Below, one piece after another: positions 9,543 to 18,658 of a stretch of 63,178 nt of DNA. The DNA lies in the NCBI GenBank assembly GCA_003153555.1, contig PLZS01000134.1, forward strand, positions 1-63,178, given 5' to 3'. The position numbers were made by a program, and so were the translations under genes. This DNA comes from Candidatus Melainabacteria bacterium (lineage in GTDB: Bacteria > Cyanobacteriota > Vampirovibrionia > Obscuribacterales > Obscuribacteraceae). Positions within the stretch are counted from its first letter, which is position 1. Each line of letters begins with the position of its first letter. The notes under the pieces were generated by a model that was not told the origin of the DNA, ran no database searches, and worked only from the letters and a program-made list of their open reading frames with translations.

Positions 9543-10460
9543 ATGGGAACATCTAGATGGGACCCGGAAGACTGGGATCTTTATGCAAGTAGAACAAGCG
9601 CAAAATCAGCGGACGAATTGTTTCGCAGCAGCACTATAGACAAAGAGCTAGATCCGCTAGACATCGTTGTCAGAGAATCGTGTGATTCGAAAATGAACCC
9701 GCTATCCACTCCGATCATCGTCGCGATAGACGAAACCGGATCGATGGGAATGTTAGCTGAAACATTGATTCGCAGCGGACTCGGTGTGTTAATCGAAGAG
9801 ATCTATGACCGAAAGCCGGTGAGCGATCCCCACGTCATGTGCATGGCGCTAGGAGATGCCTGGTCTGACAAGGCTCCCCTGCAAGTCACTCAGTTTGAAA
9901 GTGATATTCGCTTAGCGGATCAACTGAGCAAGTTTTGGATTGAAGGAAACGGCGGTGGAAACAACTTCGAAAGCTACAATCTGCCATGGTACTTTGCCGC
10001 CACTCGCACCAAATGCGATGCTTTCTTGAAGCGCAATAAGAAAGGCTATCTTTTCACTGTGGGTGATGAACCACCACCCCCAACGTTGCTGGCCGCCCAC
10101 ATCAAAAAATTTCTCGGTGGCGGTTCGCAGAGAGATATGTTGACGAGGGATGTGCTCACGATGGCTTCTAAAACATGGGAAATTTTCCACATAATGATCG
10201 AGGAGGGCAGCCACTATCGGGCTCATCCGCGGGAAACCAAACGAGACTGGCAAGAACTTCTGGGGCAACGTGCTATCGCATTGAGCGATCATACAAAGCT
10301 AGCCGAGCTGATCGTTTCGATCATAGAAGTGCAAGAAGGAACCGACCCCGCACGGGTGGCAGCGAGCTGGTCAAAAAACACAGCTCCAATTGTTCGCAAT
10401 TCGCTGCAGGAATTATCGCCGTCAAAAATCCTTGGAGGAAAAGGAGTAACAAGGTTGTAG
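9543..10460 (+). CDS. vWA domain protein (cytosolic)
   Basis: 306 residues from the ATG at 9543, chosen over the in-frame TTG at 9537 because AAGGAG lies eight bases before it. A vWA/Rossmann core starts near residue 57 and has the metal-ion-dependent adhesion site D63-x-T65-x-S67 (DETGSMG). A downstream GNGGGNNFESY loop and VGDEPPPP segment supply further possible MIDAS residues. There is no signal peptide or membrane helix, so it acts in the cytoplasm. In bacteria, cytosolic vWA proteins often assemble with AAA ATPases, kinases or Ter proteins in stress or conflict systems. Here it sits between a J-domain/pseudokinase protein and a PurA-like enzyme. Binding partner unknown. Confidence 0.8.
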   Translation: MGTSRWDPEDWDLYASRTSAKSADELFRSSTIDKELDPLDIVVRESCDSKMNPLSTPIIVAIDETGSMGMLAETLIRSGLGVLIEEIYDRKPVSDPHVMCMALGDAWSDKAPLQVTQFESDIRLADQLSKFWIEGNGGGNNFESYNLPWYFAATRTKCDAFLKRNKKGYLFTVGDEPPPPTLLAAHIKKFLGGGSQRDMLTRDVLTMASKTWEIFHIMIEEGSHYRAHPRETKRDWQELLGQRAIALSDHTKLAELIVSIIEVQEGTDPARVAASWSKNTAPIVRNSLQELSPSKILGGKGVTRL

Positions 10461-10538
10461 TAGGCGTCCGGTTCAAAGAAGGATGAGATGCAGTTCAGTC
10501 GCAAGCTCGCACCTATCTGTGGACACTGTACTTTCGAA

Positions 10539-10579
10539 ATGGAGCGGCTTTCGGGGCGGGTTGGAAACCCACGCTCCAT
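10539..10579 (+). terminator. Hairpin between the vWA and PurA-like genes
   Basis: ATGGAGCG (10539-10546) pairs with CGCTCCAT (10572-10579), and a second small stem GGGTT/AACCC fits inside. CTTTCC follows rather than a clean T-run. It sits in the 150-bp gap 10461-10610, 31 nt before the PurA-like ATG. It could be a leaky terminator, an attenuator or an RNA-processing site that lowers expression of the third gene. Confidence 0.45.
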
Positions 10580-10610
10580 CTTTCCTAGAAAATAGCAGGA
10601 GGAAACTCAC

Positions 10611-11759
10611 ATGAAAACTGGTCAAGTAATTATCGGAGCAAATTATGGAGACGAAGGCAAAGGTTTGCTCACGGACTACTTCGCCAGCGCAGATCCGGAC
10701 AATTCGATTGTCGTCAGATTCAATGGAGGCGCCCAGGCGGGGCACACTGTTGTGGACCCGGATGGGCGCCGCCACGTGTTCAGTCATTTTGGCTCCGGTT
10801 CGTTTGTCGGCTGTCCGACCTACTTAAGCAAGTTTTTTATCGTCAACCCACTCCTGTTTGCCAAAGAGTACGACGAGCTTCAGGCTCTGGGAGTCAGCCC
10901 GACCGTAGTGATCGACAGCCAAGCCCTGGTAACGACGCCTTTCGACATGTTCATCAATCAAACTATCGAACGACGTCGCGGCTCTGCGAGGCATGGGAGC
11001 TGTGGGTTGGGAATCAACGAAACAGTAACGCGGTGTTTACGATCGAGTACCTTTTGCACCAGAACAAAGGACTTATTGCAATCGGACAAACTTTTAGATC
11101 ATCTCCTTGACCTAAGCAAAAGCTGGCTACCCGCTCGGTTAAAGGAGTTCAAATTAGATCCACAGTCTGATCAAGTGGGGAAGTTTGCAGAGAAACTTGA
11201 GCAGATTCTGTGTGAGTATGTCCATGATATTGAGACCCTCTTGGGACGAGCGACAATCACAAATAAATATCCCAGACAGAAACGAGTTATCTTTGAAGGC
11301 GCTCAGGGGCTAATGCTCGACGAAGATCGCATCGATCAGTTTCCGCATGTAACCAGATCAAAAACCGGTTTGACTAACGTTCTCTATCTTGCGCCTCGAT
11401 TGGAACTCGATAAGTTGAACGTGACGTATGTGACTCGAACTTATCTGACCCGTCATGGAGCGGGACCATTAGCCGGAGAGCATGATTGGTCTTTCGACGA
11501 CCGAACCAACATTCCTAACCAATTCCAGGGTTGTCTTCGTTTCGCGCCTCTCGCTCCTCAGACTCTTCAACACAGCATAAATCTGGATCTGTCCCGAGCG
11601 CGACTTTCTTATCCAGCTATAACCGCAGACATCGCTATTACATGTCTCGATCAGGTTGCCATGCCAAGCCCTAAAGACTTGTTCCTGCCGGTGAAATATC
11701 TAAGTGACGGTCCCAGACGGTCGAATATAAAATCGGCATTTACATCATCGGTGCGCTAG
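10611..11759 (+). CDS. Divergent PurA-like (adenylosuccinate synthetase family) ligase
   Basis: 382 residues, shorter than the ~430 of E. coli PurA. Family marks are clear: GDEGKG (13-18, Asp14 as catalytic base, Lys17), AGHT with His45, EGAQG (229-233), RHGAGP (281-286) and a C-terminal SDGPRR in place of STGPDR. Changes are at specificity sites. The aspartate-binding TTGRRRR loop is replaced by a segment near 303-312 (QFQGCLR), the GTP-specificity TKLD is TCLD (344-347), and GTTGRGIGP is GSCGLGINE. About 70 residues before SDGP are missing. AGGAGG lies eight bases before the ATG. I infer a GTP-dependent amino-acid:nucleotide ligase with altered acceptor or amino acid, not the housekeeping enzyme. 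Third gene of the cassette. Confidence 0.8.
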   Translation: MKTGQVIIGANYGDEGKGLLTDYFASADPDNSIVVRFNGGAQAGHTVVDPDGRRHVFSHFGSGSFVGCPTYLSKFFIVNPLLFAKEYDELQALGVSPTVVIDSQALVTTPFDMFINQTIERRRGSARHGSCGLGINETVTRCLRSSTFCTRTKDLLQSDKLLDHLLDLSKSWLPARLKEFKLDPQSDQVGKFAEKLEQILCEYVHDIETLLGRATITNKYPRQKRVIFEGAQGLMLDEDRIDQFPHVTRSKTGLTNVLYLAPRLELDKLNVTYVTRTYLTRHGAGPLAGEHDWSFDDRTNIPNQFQGCLRFAPLAPQTLQHSINLDLSRARLSYPAITADIAITCLDQVAMPSPKDLFLPVKYLSDGPRRSNIKSAFTSSVR

Positions 11760-11965
11760 GATGCAGTTAGTCCATCCGCAATTGGCAGCTAAGAGCCGGA
11801 ATCGGTCCGCGCACCCAAGTCACATTCGACTGTTCCTCAAATATGGATTCCAGTCGAGAACTACTCCAATACGAAGATTAACGAATCGTGTATTTTTTCA
11901 ATCGAGCGGGCGCATTTTTTATAAACTGAAAATGGAGTTGAGTTTAACTGCGAAGGTAGGTAAAG

Positions 11966-13183
11966 ATGAAACAGCGCAATAATTTAGGCAAAACTTCGCC
12001 CGGACCATGGCTTGGCGGTACAGCTATAGGCGTTGCACTTTCGGCAGCGTTTTGGATGGGGCATGAGTACCATCCAGCCGTGACGACTTCTGAAACGACA
12101 ACTACTACCAGTGTGGTGGGCAGCAAAACCCCAACGTCTAGCAACGTTTTGGCGCTGGCGGAAAATACAGTCGCCGACATCGCAGCCAGAGTCAGCGATA
12201 GCGTTGTTAACATCGATACCAGGCGCAGTATCACTCTAACGTCAGCTTTAGGCGCTGACCCTATGCAGAACTTCATATTTGGACCAGGAATGGGCATGGA
12301 TTCGTTTGTGCAAGGTCGACCAAGGACTTACGAACAAAAGGGAACTGGCTCGGGCGTTATATTCAAGTCCGATGGCTACATCCTGACCAACAACCATGTT
12401 GTCGGAAACGCAGACGTAATCGAAGTAACTTTGTTTGACAAGAGAAAATACAAAGCCAAGGTCGTCGGCAAAGACCGTTTCACCGATTTAGCGCTGCTTA
12501 AAATAGATGGCATCAATAACCTGCCGGCAGCCAATTTCGGCACTAGCAAACCGTTGCGTGCCGGCGATTGGGCGATTGCAATTGGAAGCCCGCTCGGATT
12601 CGACCACACAGTAACGCTAGGTATCATCAGCGCTCTGGGTCGTTTGTTACCGGCGGGACACAACGAAACAAGCAGTCTCGGCAACGTTCAACTGATCCAA
12701 ACTGATGCCGCGATCAACCCTGGCAATTCGGGTGGGCCGCTGCTCAACATCCACGGAGATGTGATCGGGATTACGACTGCAATTAGAGGTGATGCTCAGA
12801 ACATCGGCTTTGCCATTCCCGTCGACGTAGCCAAAGATGTAGCGCAGCAGTTGCTTGATCGCGGTTCGATAGCTCGTGCTTACATCGGCATTTACATGCA
12901 GGATTTGAATGATCAAATCGCTCGCTCTTTGCACATCTCGCCCAACACAAAGGGCGTGCTAGTAGCAAGATCAGCTGAAGGGAGCCCCGCGGAAAAAGCT
13001 GGTTTAGTGCAGGGCGATGTAATAGTAAAGGTTGATGGGCAATCGGTCACGAACAGCAAAGAAGTTCAAGCCATCGTACGCAAGCACAAGCCCGGTGACA
13101 ATGTTGAATTCTTGATTGCGCGTGCTGACACTCTTGCAGCGACGACCGTCAAAATCGGCGACTATCCAGAAAAAGACGAATAG
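11966..13183 (+). CDS. HtrA/Deg-type serine protease with PDZ domain
   Basis: 405 residues. A hydrophobic N-terminal segment (about 15-32) is a signal anchor. The trypsin-like domain carries all three catalytic residues: His in TNNHVVG, Asp in DRFTDLALLK and Ser in NPGNSGGPLL. One PDZ domain follows (AYIGIYMQDL to the end). The protein would degrade or refold misfolded envelope proteins. The 206-bp gap 11760-11965 after the PurA-like gene contains TTTATAAAC as a possible -10 near 11920, so it is probably transcribed separately. No second PDZ is present, as in cyanobacterial HhoA/HtrA types. Family very secure. Confidence 0.93.
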   Translation: MKQRNNLGKTSPGPWLGGTAIGVALSAAFWMGHEYHPAVTTSETTTTTSVVGSKTPTSSNVLALAENTVADIAARVSDSVVNIDTRRSITLTSALGADPMQNFIFGPGMGMDSFVQGRPRTYEQKGTGSGVIFKSDGYILTNNHVVGNADVIEVTLFDKRKYKAKVVGKDRFTDLALLKIDGINNLPAANFGTSKPLRAGDWAIAIGSPLGFDHTVTLGIISALGRLLPAGHNETSSLGNVQLIQTDAAINPGNSGGPLLNIHGDVIGITTAIRGDAQNIGFAIPVDVAKDVAQQLLDRGSIARAYIGIYMQDLNDQIARSLHISPNTKGVLVARSAEGSPAEKAGLVQGDVIVKVDGQSVTNSKEVQAIVRKHKPGDNVEFLIARADTLAATTVKIGDYPEKDE

Positions 13184-13247
13184 TCACGGGTTAATTTAGA
13201 GCGAATTTGCTTGCTCATTGATGCGGGTCATGCGTAAATAGGGGCTA

Positions 13248-14474
13248 ATGATCATCGAAGCCCCGAGCAAGATCACCAACACGCCCGTTCAACGTGCATT
13301 TGTGCGTACGCGGCTGATTTGGCAATTCTACATTTTGGCTGGATTGTGTTCATTCGTGGCTTCATCCCTTGGTCCGATGATGCCATTTCTGCGCACCGAG
13401 CTGCATTTCAACTACACCGTCACCGCTTATCACTTCAGCGCTTTTGCGCTCGGAGTGCTAATCTCCGGTACGGTGGGCGATAGAGTTATGAGCCTGCTTG
13501 GTCGCAAGAAAGCGATGTGGAGCGGTTTAGCAGGAGTGGCGCTTGGGGTGGCAACTTTGCTGCTTGGTCAGAATGCGGCAGTCACTATCTTTGGTATTTG
13601 GCTTGCAGGAATGTGCGCCAGCATATTTGGACAAGTAATCGACACAGTGATCGCTGAACAATTGGGTGAGCAACGCACTATCGCCATTACCGAAACGAAC
13701 ATCGTTACAAGCATTTGCGCCACAATCGCTCCAGCCGCAGTTGGTTTGTTTGTAGCAGCGGGAGTGAATTGGAGGGCACCACTAGCGATGTTGATTCTAT
13801 CTATTGCAACCGCATACGTGATCTTTGGCAGAAATAAAATTCCCGAGAGTTCCGAATCATACAAAGAACAGATGCATGGCAACGGAAAACTTGCGGGCGC
13901 ATATTGGGCTTATTGGTTTGTTATCCTGCTTGGATGCGCCAGTGAATGGTCGATTGTTTTTTGGAGCCCAGACTTTCTTCAGAACGTGGCGAAAATGGCT
14001 AAACCAGAAGCTTCCGCAGCAGTCAGCGCCTTCTTTGTGGCGATGATGGCTGGTCGCATATTGGGCAGTCGGTTAGCGCGTAGCTATAACATCCGCGTTC
14101 TTTTGCCGGCAGCGGCAAGTTTTAGTCTGGCTGGTTTTTTTGTTTTCTGGCTTGCGCCAAACCCGGCAATCAACGTAGTTGGTCTGTTCTTGGTCGGACT
14201 CGGTGTGGCCAACATGTATCCACTGACACTGTCTGCGGCGCTGGGAGTCGTTCCAGAACAAGTTGGTCTTGCCGCATCTCGCATGAATATGGCGACCGGT
14301 GCAGCGGGTCTATGTGCGCCATTGATCCTGGGTGGCATTGCGGATCGTTCGGGGATTTACAACGCTTATGGAGTCGTGGCAGTACTATTAACGCTCGCAG
14401 TGGGCGCCGTGTTCTGGGCGAATAGATTGGCTGTTCAAGAGCATTTGCGTTTGGCCGAGCTAGTTGATGATTAA
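13248..14474 (+). CDS. MFS transporter
   Basis: 408 residues with twelve predicted membrane helices in two bundles of six. The loop between helices 2 and 3 has GDRVMSLLGRKKA, the classic MFS G-x-x-x-D-R-x-G-R-K-x pattern, and a related AGRILGSRLAR occurs in the second half. The central loop (KIPESSESYKEQ) is short. The substrate cannot be read from sequence; drug or metabolite efflux is the usual default. The next gene starts 15 nt after its stop. Confidence 0.85.
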   Translation: MIIEAPSKITNTPVQRAFVRTRLIWQFYILAGLCSFVASSLGPMMPFLRTELHFNYTVTAYHFSAFALGVLISGTVGDRVMSLLGRKKAMWSGLAGVALGVATLLLGQNAAVTIFGIWLAGMCASIFGQVIDTVIAEQLGEQRTIAITETNIVTSICATIAPAAVGLFVAAGVNWRAPLAMLILSIATAYVIFGRNKIPESSESYKEQMHGNGKLAGAYWAYWFVILLGCASEWSIVFWSPDFLQNVAKMAKPEASAAVSAFFVAMMAGRILGSRLARSYNIRVLLPAAASFSLAGFFVFWLAPNPAINVVGLFLVGLGVANMYPLTLSAALGVVPEQVGLAASRMNMATGAAGLCAPLILGGIADRSGIYNAYGVVAVLLTLAVGAVFWANRLAVQEHLRLAELVDD

Positions 14475-14489
14475 ATTGGAGCGAACGCG

Positions 14490-15074
14490 TTGCAGGCACT
14501 GAAGTCGACTTTCCTGGCTATGGCGTTGTCGATCTGTTGCACGCAGGTCTGTTTCGCCCAATCATCTGAAGATAGCGATGACGCGTGGAAGGATTGGAAG
14601 GTGACTATATCCCCGTCGTCGCTGCAGCATTATCTCGATTATCCCGGCTCATCCATACATGGCATCACCAAAGTGGCGATCAACTACGCGCAGCCGGACT
14701 ACTCAACATCTCAGTCGTACGAAGATCTGTGGTACACCCAAAGCAAGCCGATCGGATGCAAACGGTGGCAGAGTCTTGGTATCACTCCTGGTACCGCCGG
14801 TGTCGTTCAGGTGATCAACGTCAATGCTGATCAATGCGGCACCGTTGCCAATGCCGTGTTGCGAATGTACGTGGATCTGTATCTCCATAAATGCATGACG
14901 AAGTATATCGTCGTACCGCACACACGGTTCAACAACATAGTCGCTTCTTTCCGTCAGCAAGGATTCCGTCCACCCTTTGTCGCTCCAGGGAGTCGTTTTG
15001 AGGAGCCTAGTCGGATTTCCATAGAGATCATGTCCGATGATGACGTGGAATCCCAGCGGTTGCTGATGAAGTAA
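14490..15074 (+). CDS. Secreted hypothetical protein
   Basis: 194 residues from a TTG start supported by GGAG eight bases upstream. The first ~24 residues (MQALKSTFLAMALSICC..CFA) are a Sec signal peptide ending at FAQ. The mature part has several cysteines and a V-x-V-x-N-A-D-x-C core but matches no family I know. It lies 15 nt after the MFS gene, so the two are likely co-transcribed. A weak hairpin (AACGG...CCGTT, around 15074-15092) sits between it and the convergent protease gene. Confidence 0.65.
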   Translation: MQALKSTFLAMALSICCTQVCFAQSSEDSDDAWKDWKVTISPSSLQHYLDYPGSSIHGITKVAINYAQPDYSTSQSYEDLWYTQSKPIGCKRWQSLGITPGTAGVVQVINVNADQCGTVANAVLRMYVDLYLHKCMTKYIVVPHTRFNNIVASFRQQGFRPPFVAPGSRFEEPSRISIEIMSDDDVESQRLLMK

Positions 15075-15139
15075 CGGCGGCGAACACCGTTTAGCGAGTC
15101 ACAGACTGAACGCGGACACTCGTTTTCGGCGCATCTCTC

Positions 15140-16516
15140 TCAATGCACCACTTTCTTAATGGCGGCATGAAGATCAACCATCTTCACAGTTGTAGCCGTG
15201 CCATTAAACTTTGAATTGAGTTTCTGCGCGGTATCCATCAGAATCTTATCGGCCTCCGGGGCTGTGAGCTTATGGTCGAGAGCCTGCAAGACCGCAATGC
15301 ACCCTGCCCATGTGGGAGCCGCAAACGAAGTACCAATTAAAGTGTATACCAGAGGCGGTGCCGGACTGGCCCACCATCCTTTGATTTCATATCCCGGAGC
15401 AGTAGGTTTGTCTGCCCCTAGCCAATCAGATGGGTAACCATCTGCCTGAGTTCCTAATACATTGTTCTGGTCCGTACCCTGAACAACTCGGATATAACTG
15501 GGCGGTTCGTAGCTTGACAGATCTTGTCCATAATCTCCAGCGCACAAGACGACCAGGCTTCCCTGTTTGTAGAGCGTTTTTGCAATCCTTTGGATGGTCT
15601 TATCTGACCAGTACGGAGAAGTAGGCAAGCCACCATCTTGAAGGCTGATGTTAATTGGTGCTTTGCCCAGATGAGCGATCTTCTTATTGCTGATGAATTG
15701 CAAAATGGAGACGATAGTGGTGAGCGGCACGATGTCATCTTGTGAATTCAGGCATCGAAATTCGTAAATAGCCGGCGTGTTTACTTTAGAAAAACTGGCA
15801 ACTCCAGCGATGCCCCAATCATTGTCTGTGACGGCTCCATAGACGCTGGCACAACCGGTCCCATGTCCGTAATCATCGTGCGCCTTCTCCGATGTAGGCT
15901 CTTTGGCATCACTTAAGGCGTTCCACTGAGTGATAGTGTCAAGCTCTGCGTAGCTGGGCTCGTTGCTGTTGGAAATGGGCTGGACGCCGCTATCTAGATC
16001 GTAAATGGCTGGCTGAGGCATTTTGGCTAGTTGCGCCTGGAAGTCATTTCTTGCCTGAGTCCAACCGATAGTAGCCAAATTCCACTGATCACTAAAATAA
16101 GGATCGTCTGGAGTAGCGACTGCTGCAGCCCTGACTCCTGCGCTTTTGAGCTTCAAATTGCGACTGATTGCTTCGAAGTTGTGATCTTTCTTCGCCAAAA
16201 TCTTGTTGAGTGTGTCATCTGCCTTACCCTTTTCGGGCATGACAAATAAGATCGTGTAATTGTCACTAGTAACAGGCAGTGTTCTCCTGATCGTAGCGTG
16301 TACTTCATCAAGAGTTTTCTTCACTCTGCCCATGTCGGCTCCCGCGGACAAGGTAATGATCAACGTTTCATCGGCATATCTGCCTGATGAATTATTTTGC
16401 GGAGAATGCTGGGCAATCGCTAGTTGCCTTGTGGTTGATAGCAGTAAGCAACAGCCAAGGCTGGTGGCTCGGGCAACCTTCGACCAAAAAAAACTCTGGG
16501 TGCTCCGAGATGACAT
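15140..16516 (-). CDS. Subtilisin-like (S8) serine protease, secreted
   Basis: 458 residues from the ATG at 16516, preferred over an in-frame ATG 14 codons earlier because AAGGGG precedes it at good spacing and the encoded N-terminus is a signal peptide (ATSLGCCLLLSTTRQLAIA). The catalytic triad motifs are present: Asp in YDLDSGV, His in YGHGTGC and Ser in IGTSFAAPTWAG. The ~100 residues between signal and catalytic domain resemble an I9-type propeptide. It would be exported and self-processed. The gene is downstream of ogt on the same strand but separated by ~140 bp. Confidence 0.88.
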   Translation of the reverse strand: MSSRSTQSFFWSKVARATSLGCCLLLSTTRQLAIAQHSPQNNSSGRYADETLIITLSAGADMGRVKKTLDEVHATIRRTLPVTSDNYTILFVMPEKGKADDTLNKILAKKDHNFEAISRNLKLKSAGVRAAAVATPDDPYFSDQWNLATIGWTQARNDFQAQLAKMPQPAIYDLDSGVQPISNSNEPSYAELDTITQWNALSDAKEPTSEKAHDDYGHGTGCASVYGAVTDNDWGIAGVASFSKVNTPAIYEFRCLNSQDDIVPLTTIVSILQFISNKKIAHLGKAPINISLQDGGLPTSPYWSDKTIQRIAKTLYKQGSLVVLCAGDYGQDLSSYEPPSYIRVVQGTDQNNVLGTQADGYPSDWLGADKPTAPGYEIKGWWASPAPPLVYTLIGTSFAAPTWAGCIAVLQALDHKLTAPEADKILMDTAQKLNSKFNGTATTVKMVDLHAAIKKVVH

Positions 16517-16659
16517 AGGATCTAACCCCCTTGGTGACGTTCGCATCCACGCGCACAATCCACGAAATATGTCGCCGACCGTGCTGATGCGACTTATTCT
16601 ATCGCGCCAGTGGCAATTGCCTATATATTTGCCAACGTTTTATGGTCAGCGGTAAATCA

Positions 16660-17166
16660 TCACACCAAAGTAAGTTGCTTGACGGAACCTGGTTGCTCTA
16701 GTTCCAAGAGCAGTGCTTTGCGCGGAAGTCCGCCACCATATCCGGTGAGTTTACCATTGGCACCGATCACCCGATGACAAGGCACGATGATCGAAATTGG
16801 GTTCTGTCCATTGGCTAAACCTACAGCTCGACAAGCTTTTGGATTATCGATGCGGCGAGCCAACTCGGCGTAAGATATTACTTTTCCGAATGGAATGTTG
16901 AGCAATTCAGCCCAAACTTTCATTTGGAAATCAGTGCCGGTTGGTTTCAATGGCACAGTAAATTGTTGCAGTGAACCCGCAAAATATGCTGATAATTGCT
17001 TTTTGGTGAGAGCAAATGGTTCTGCTGCATCATCGAGAATCCAAGCTGCACCTATGTCGGGCAACCCTTTATGCATCTCCATGTACAATCCGGTCAGGAA
17101 TGTTCCATCTGAAGTGAGAATAAGATTTCCGATCGGACTTTCAGTTACTGAATAAAAAATTGTCAT
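16660..17166 (-). CDS. ogt: Methylated-DNA-protein cysteine methyltransferase
   Basis: 168 residues from the ATG at 17166, which overlaps the stop of the upstream Ada-AlkA gene as ATGA. The longer reading from 17226 would extend into that gene. The active-site motif PCHRVIG and the preceding IPFGKVISYAELA helix-turn-helix region are both intact. The enzyme removes alkyl groups from O6-alkylguanine by irreversible transfer to its cysteine. Coupled translation with the Ada-type sensor/glycosylase makes a compact alkylation-damage operon. Confidence 0.94.
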   Translation of the reverse strand: MTIFYSVTESPIGNLILTSDGTFLTGLYMEMHKGLPDIGAAWILDDAAEPFALTKKQLSAYFAGSLQQFTVPLKPTGTDFQMKVWAELLNIPFGKVISYAELARRIDNPKACRAVGLANGQNPISIIVPCHRVIGANGKLTGYGGGLPRKALLLELEQPGSVKQLTLV

Positions 17167-18590
17167 GTCGATTTCTCCAAAGATTTCCACAATTGCATTG
17201 CGGCGTATGAACGCCATGGTCTCCAACGCTCCGAATATTCGAGTATTTGTTTCTCGTTGGTCATGCCGAGCGCCTTTTTAATGCCCAGATCTGTATGCGG
17301 AAAAGCGTCTGGCCAAGCCAGCGCGCGCATTGCAATATACTGGGCGGTCCAATCACCGATGCCAGGCAGTGATTTTAGTTTAGTGCTGGTCTGCTCAACA
17401 TCTTGTCCTGGCTCAAGCGAAAGATAACCCGAGGCAAGTGCTTGTGCTAAAGCAATTATTGAAGTAATACGCGAACCTGTAATTCCCAATCCGCTGAATT
17501 CATCTGCATTCAGCTTTGCTAATGACTCCGCAGTTGGTGCGATTCTATTCAGAGCAGGATATGGAGTTTCTATCGGCGCACCAAACTTTTGGGCGATGCG
17601 ACCAGCCAGAGTGCTGGCCGCTTTGACGCTTACTTGCTGCCCGAGAATAGCTCGAAGCGCCAGCTCAAAGCCGTTGAAAGCACCGGGAACGCGCAATCCT
17701 TCCCGTCCTTTTGACAGGTCACCAAGGTTAGCTGCTATCACTGATGGGTCCGCTTGAGTGTCCATCAAACGCTTGCATCTAGCCACCACACTCAGCAATA
17801 CGGGTGCCAACGAGGTCGAAAGCTGAATAGAAAGCGTGTTCTTGCTGGTATTTTGACGAATGACGATCCATCCTAAATGTTTACCAAAAGCCGCCGTGCG
17901 AATATAAGTGTCATTCTGAACCATCTCAACACCGGGGCAAGCCCGCAAGGACAGAAAGCCAAGTAAGCCTTGCCAGTCGAAAGGATTGCGGTAGCTAACT
18001 TCGCAATCTAAAAATGGTGTCTTATGTTCAACAACTCGTTTTCGCAGTTGAGAGGGATTGAGATTATAGCGCTCCAGAAACAAAGCATTGAACCTTCGAA
18101 CGCTTGCAAATCCACTGGCAAAGGCGATTTCGGTAATCGGCAAATTAGTATCAGTGAGCAAGCGCTTCGCCAACAATAGTCTTTGCGTTTGAGCCAGTTG
18201 AATTGGTGAAACACCAAATTCTGATTCTATTACTCTTCGTAAATGTCTAGAACTGATGCCCATCTCGGCAGCAAGCTCGTCCATTCCCAGTTCGGCAAGG
18301 GCGCCATCTTCTATCCTATTTAAGGCGATAGTCGCTAAACGACTAACAGAATCGATAGATGAGTTACCAGGCGCTAGTTCAGGACGACAGCGCAAACAAG
18401 GACGAAAGCCCGCGTTCTCGGCAGCCGCAGCTGTTGAATAAAAGGCGCAGTTTTGCAATTGTGGTGTCTTCGCCGTGCAGACTGTTCGGCAATATATCTT
18501 GGTCGATTTGACGGCGACAAAGAATGCCCCGTCAAACCTGGGGTCATGGGCGCGAAGAACCTGATAGCAACTGTCTGGATTTAGTAGCAT
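17163..18590 (-). CDS. Ada-type methyl sensor/regulator fused to AlkA glycosylase
   Basis: 475 residues. The N-terminal Ada zinc-binding domain has Cys34, Cys38, Cys65 and Cys68 with the exact spacing of E. coli Ada Cys38/42/69/72, so Cys34 should accept methyl groups from DNA phosphotriesters. Two AraC-type helix-turn-helix units follow (about 85-180; EIAFASGFASVRRFNALF). The C-terminal part is an AlkA domain with the helix-hairpin-helix LPGIGDWTAQYIAMR and the catalytic Asp in HTDLGIKK. One protein thus senses alkylation, activates transcription and excises 3-methyladenine. It probably drives its own operon with ogt. This fused form is known in actinobacteria and others. Confidence 0.93.
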   Translation of the reverse strand: MLLNPDSCYQVLRAHDPRFDGAFFVAVKSTKIYCRTVCTAKTPQLQNCAFYSTAAAAENAGFRPCLRCRPELAPGNSSIDSVSRLATIALNRIEDGALAELGMDELAAEMGISSRHLRRVIESEFGVSPIQLAQTQRLLLAKRLLTDTNLPITEIAFASGFASVRRFNALFLERYNLNPSQLRKRVVEHKTPFLDCEVSYRNPFDWQGLLGFLSLRACPGVEMVQNDTYIRTAAFGKHLGWIVIRQNTSKNTLSIQLSTSLAPVLLSVVARCKRLMDTQADPSVIAANLGDLSKGREGLRVPGAFNGFELALRAILGQQVSVKAASTLAGRIAQKFGAPIETPYPALNRIAPTAESLAKLNADEFSGLGITGSRITSIIALAQALASGYLSLEPGQDVEQTSTKLKSLPGIGDWTAQYIAMRALAWPDAFPHTDLGIKKALGMTNEKQILEYSERWRPWRSYAAMQLWKSLEKST

Positions 18591-18658
18591 GATCCAATCC
18601 TAACGGATTGAATTGTACCCGACTCGCCATTTTCGGACGTGAATATTACCTTAGCAGC

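Noticed and set aside
10611..11759. PurZ (2-aminoadenylosuccinate synthetase of Z-genome phages)
   Set aside because: PurZ replaces the catalytic Asp of GDEGKG by Ser; here the Asp is kept, and no phage genes or DpoZ/DatZ-like genes are nearby.
11761..11982. 73-codon ORF starting right after the PurA-like stop
   Set aside because: No ribosome site, odd composition and overlap with the start of the HtrA gene; read as intergenic.
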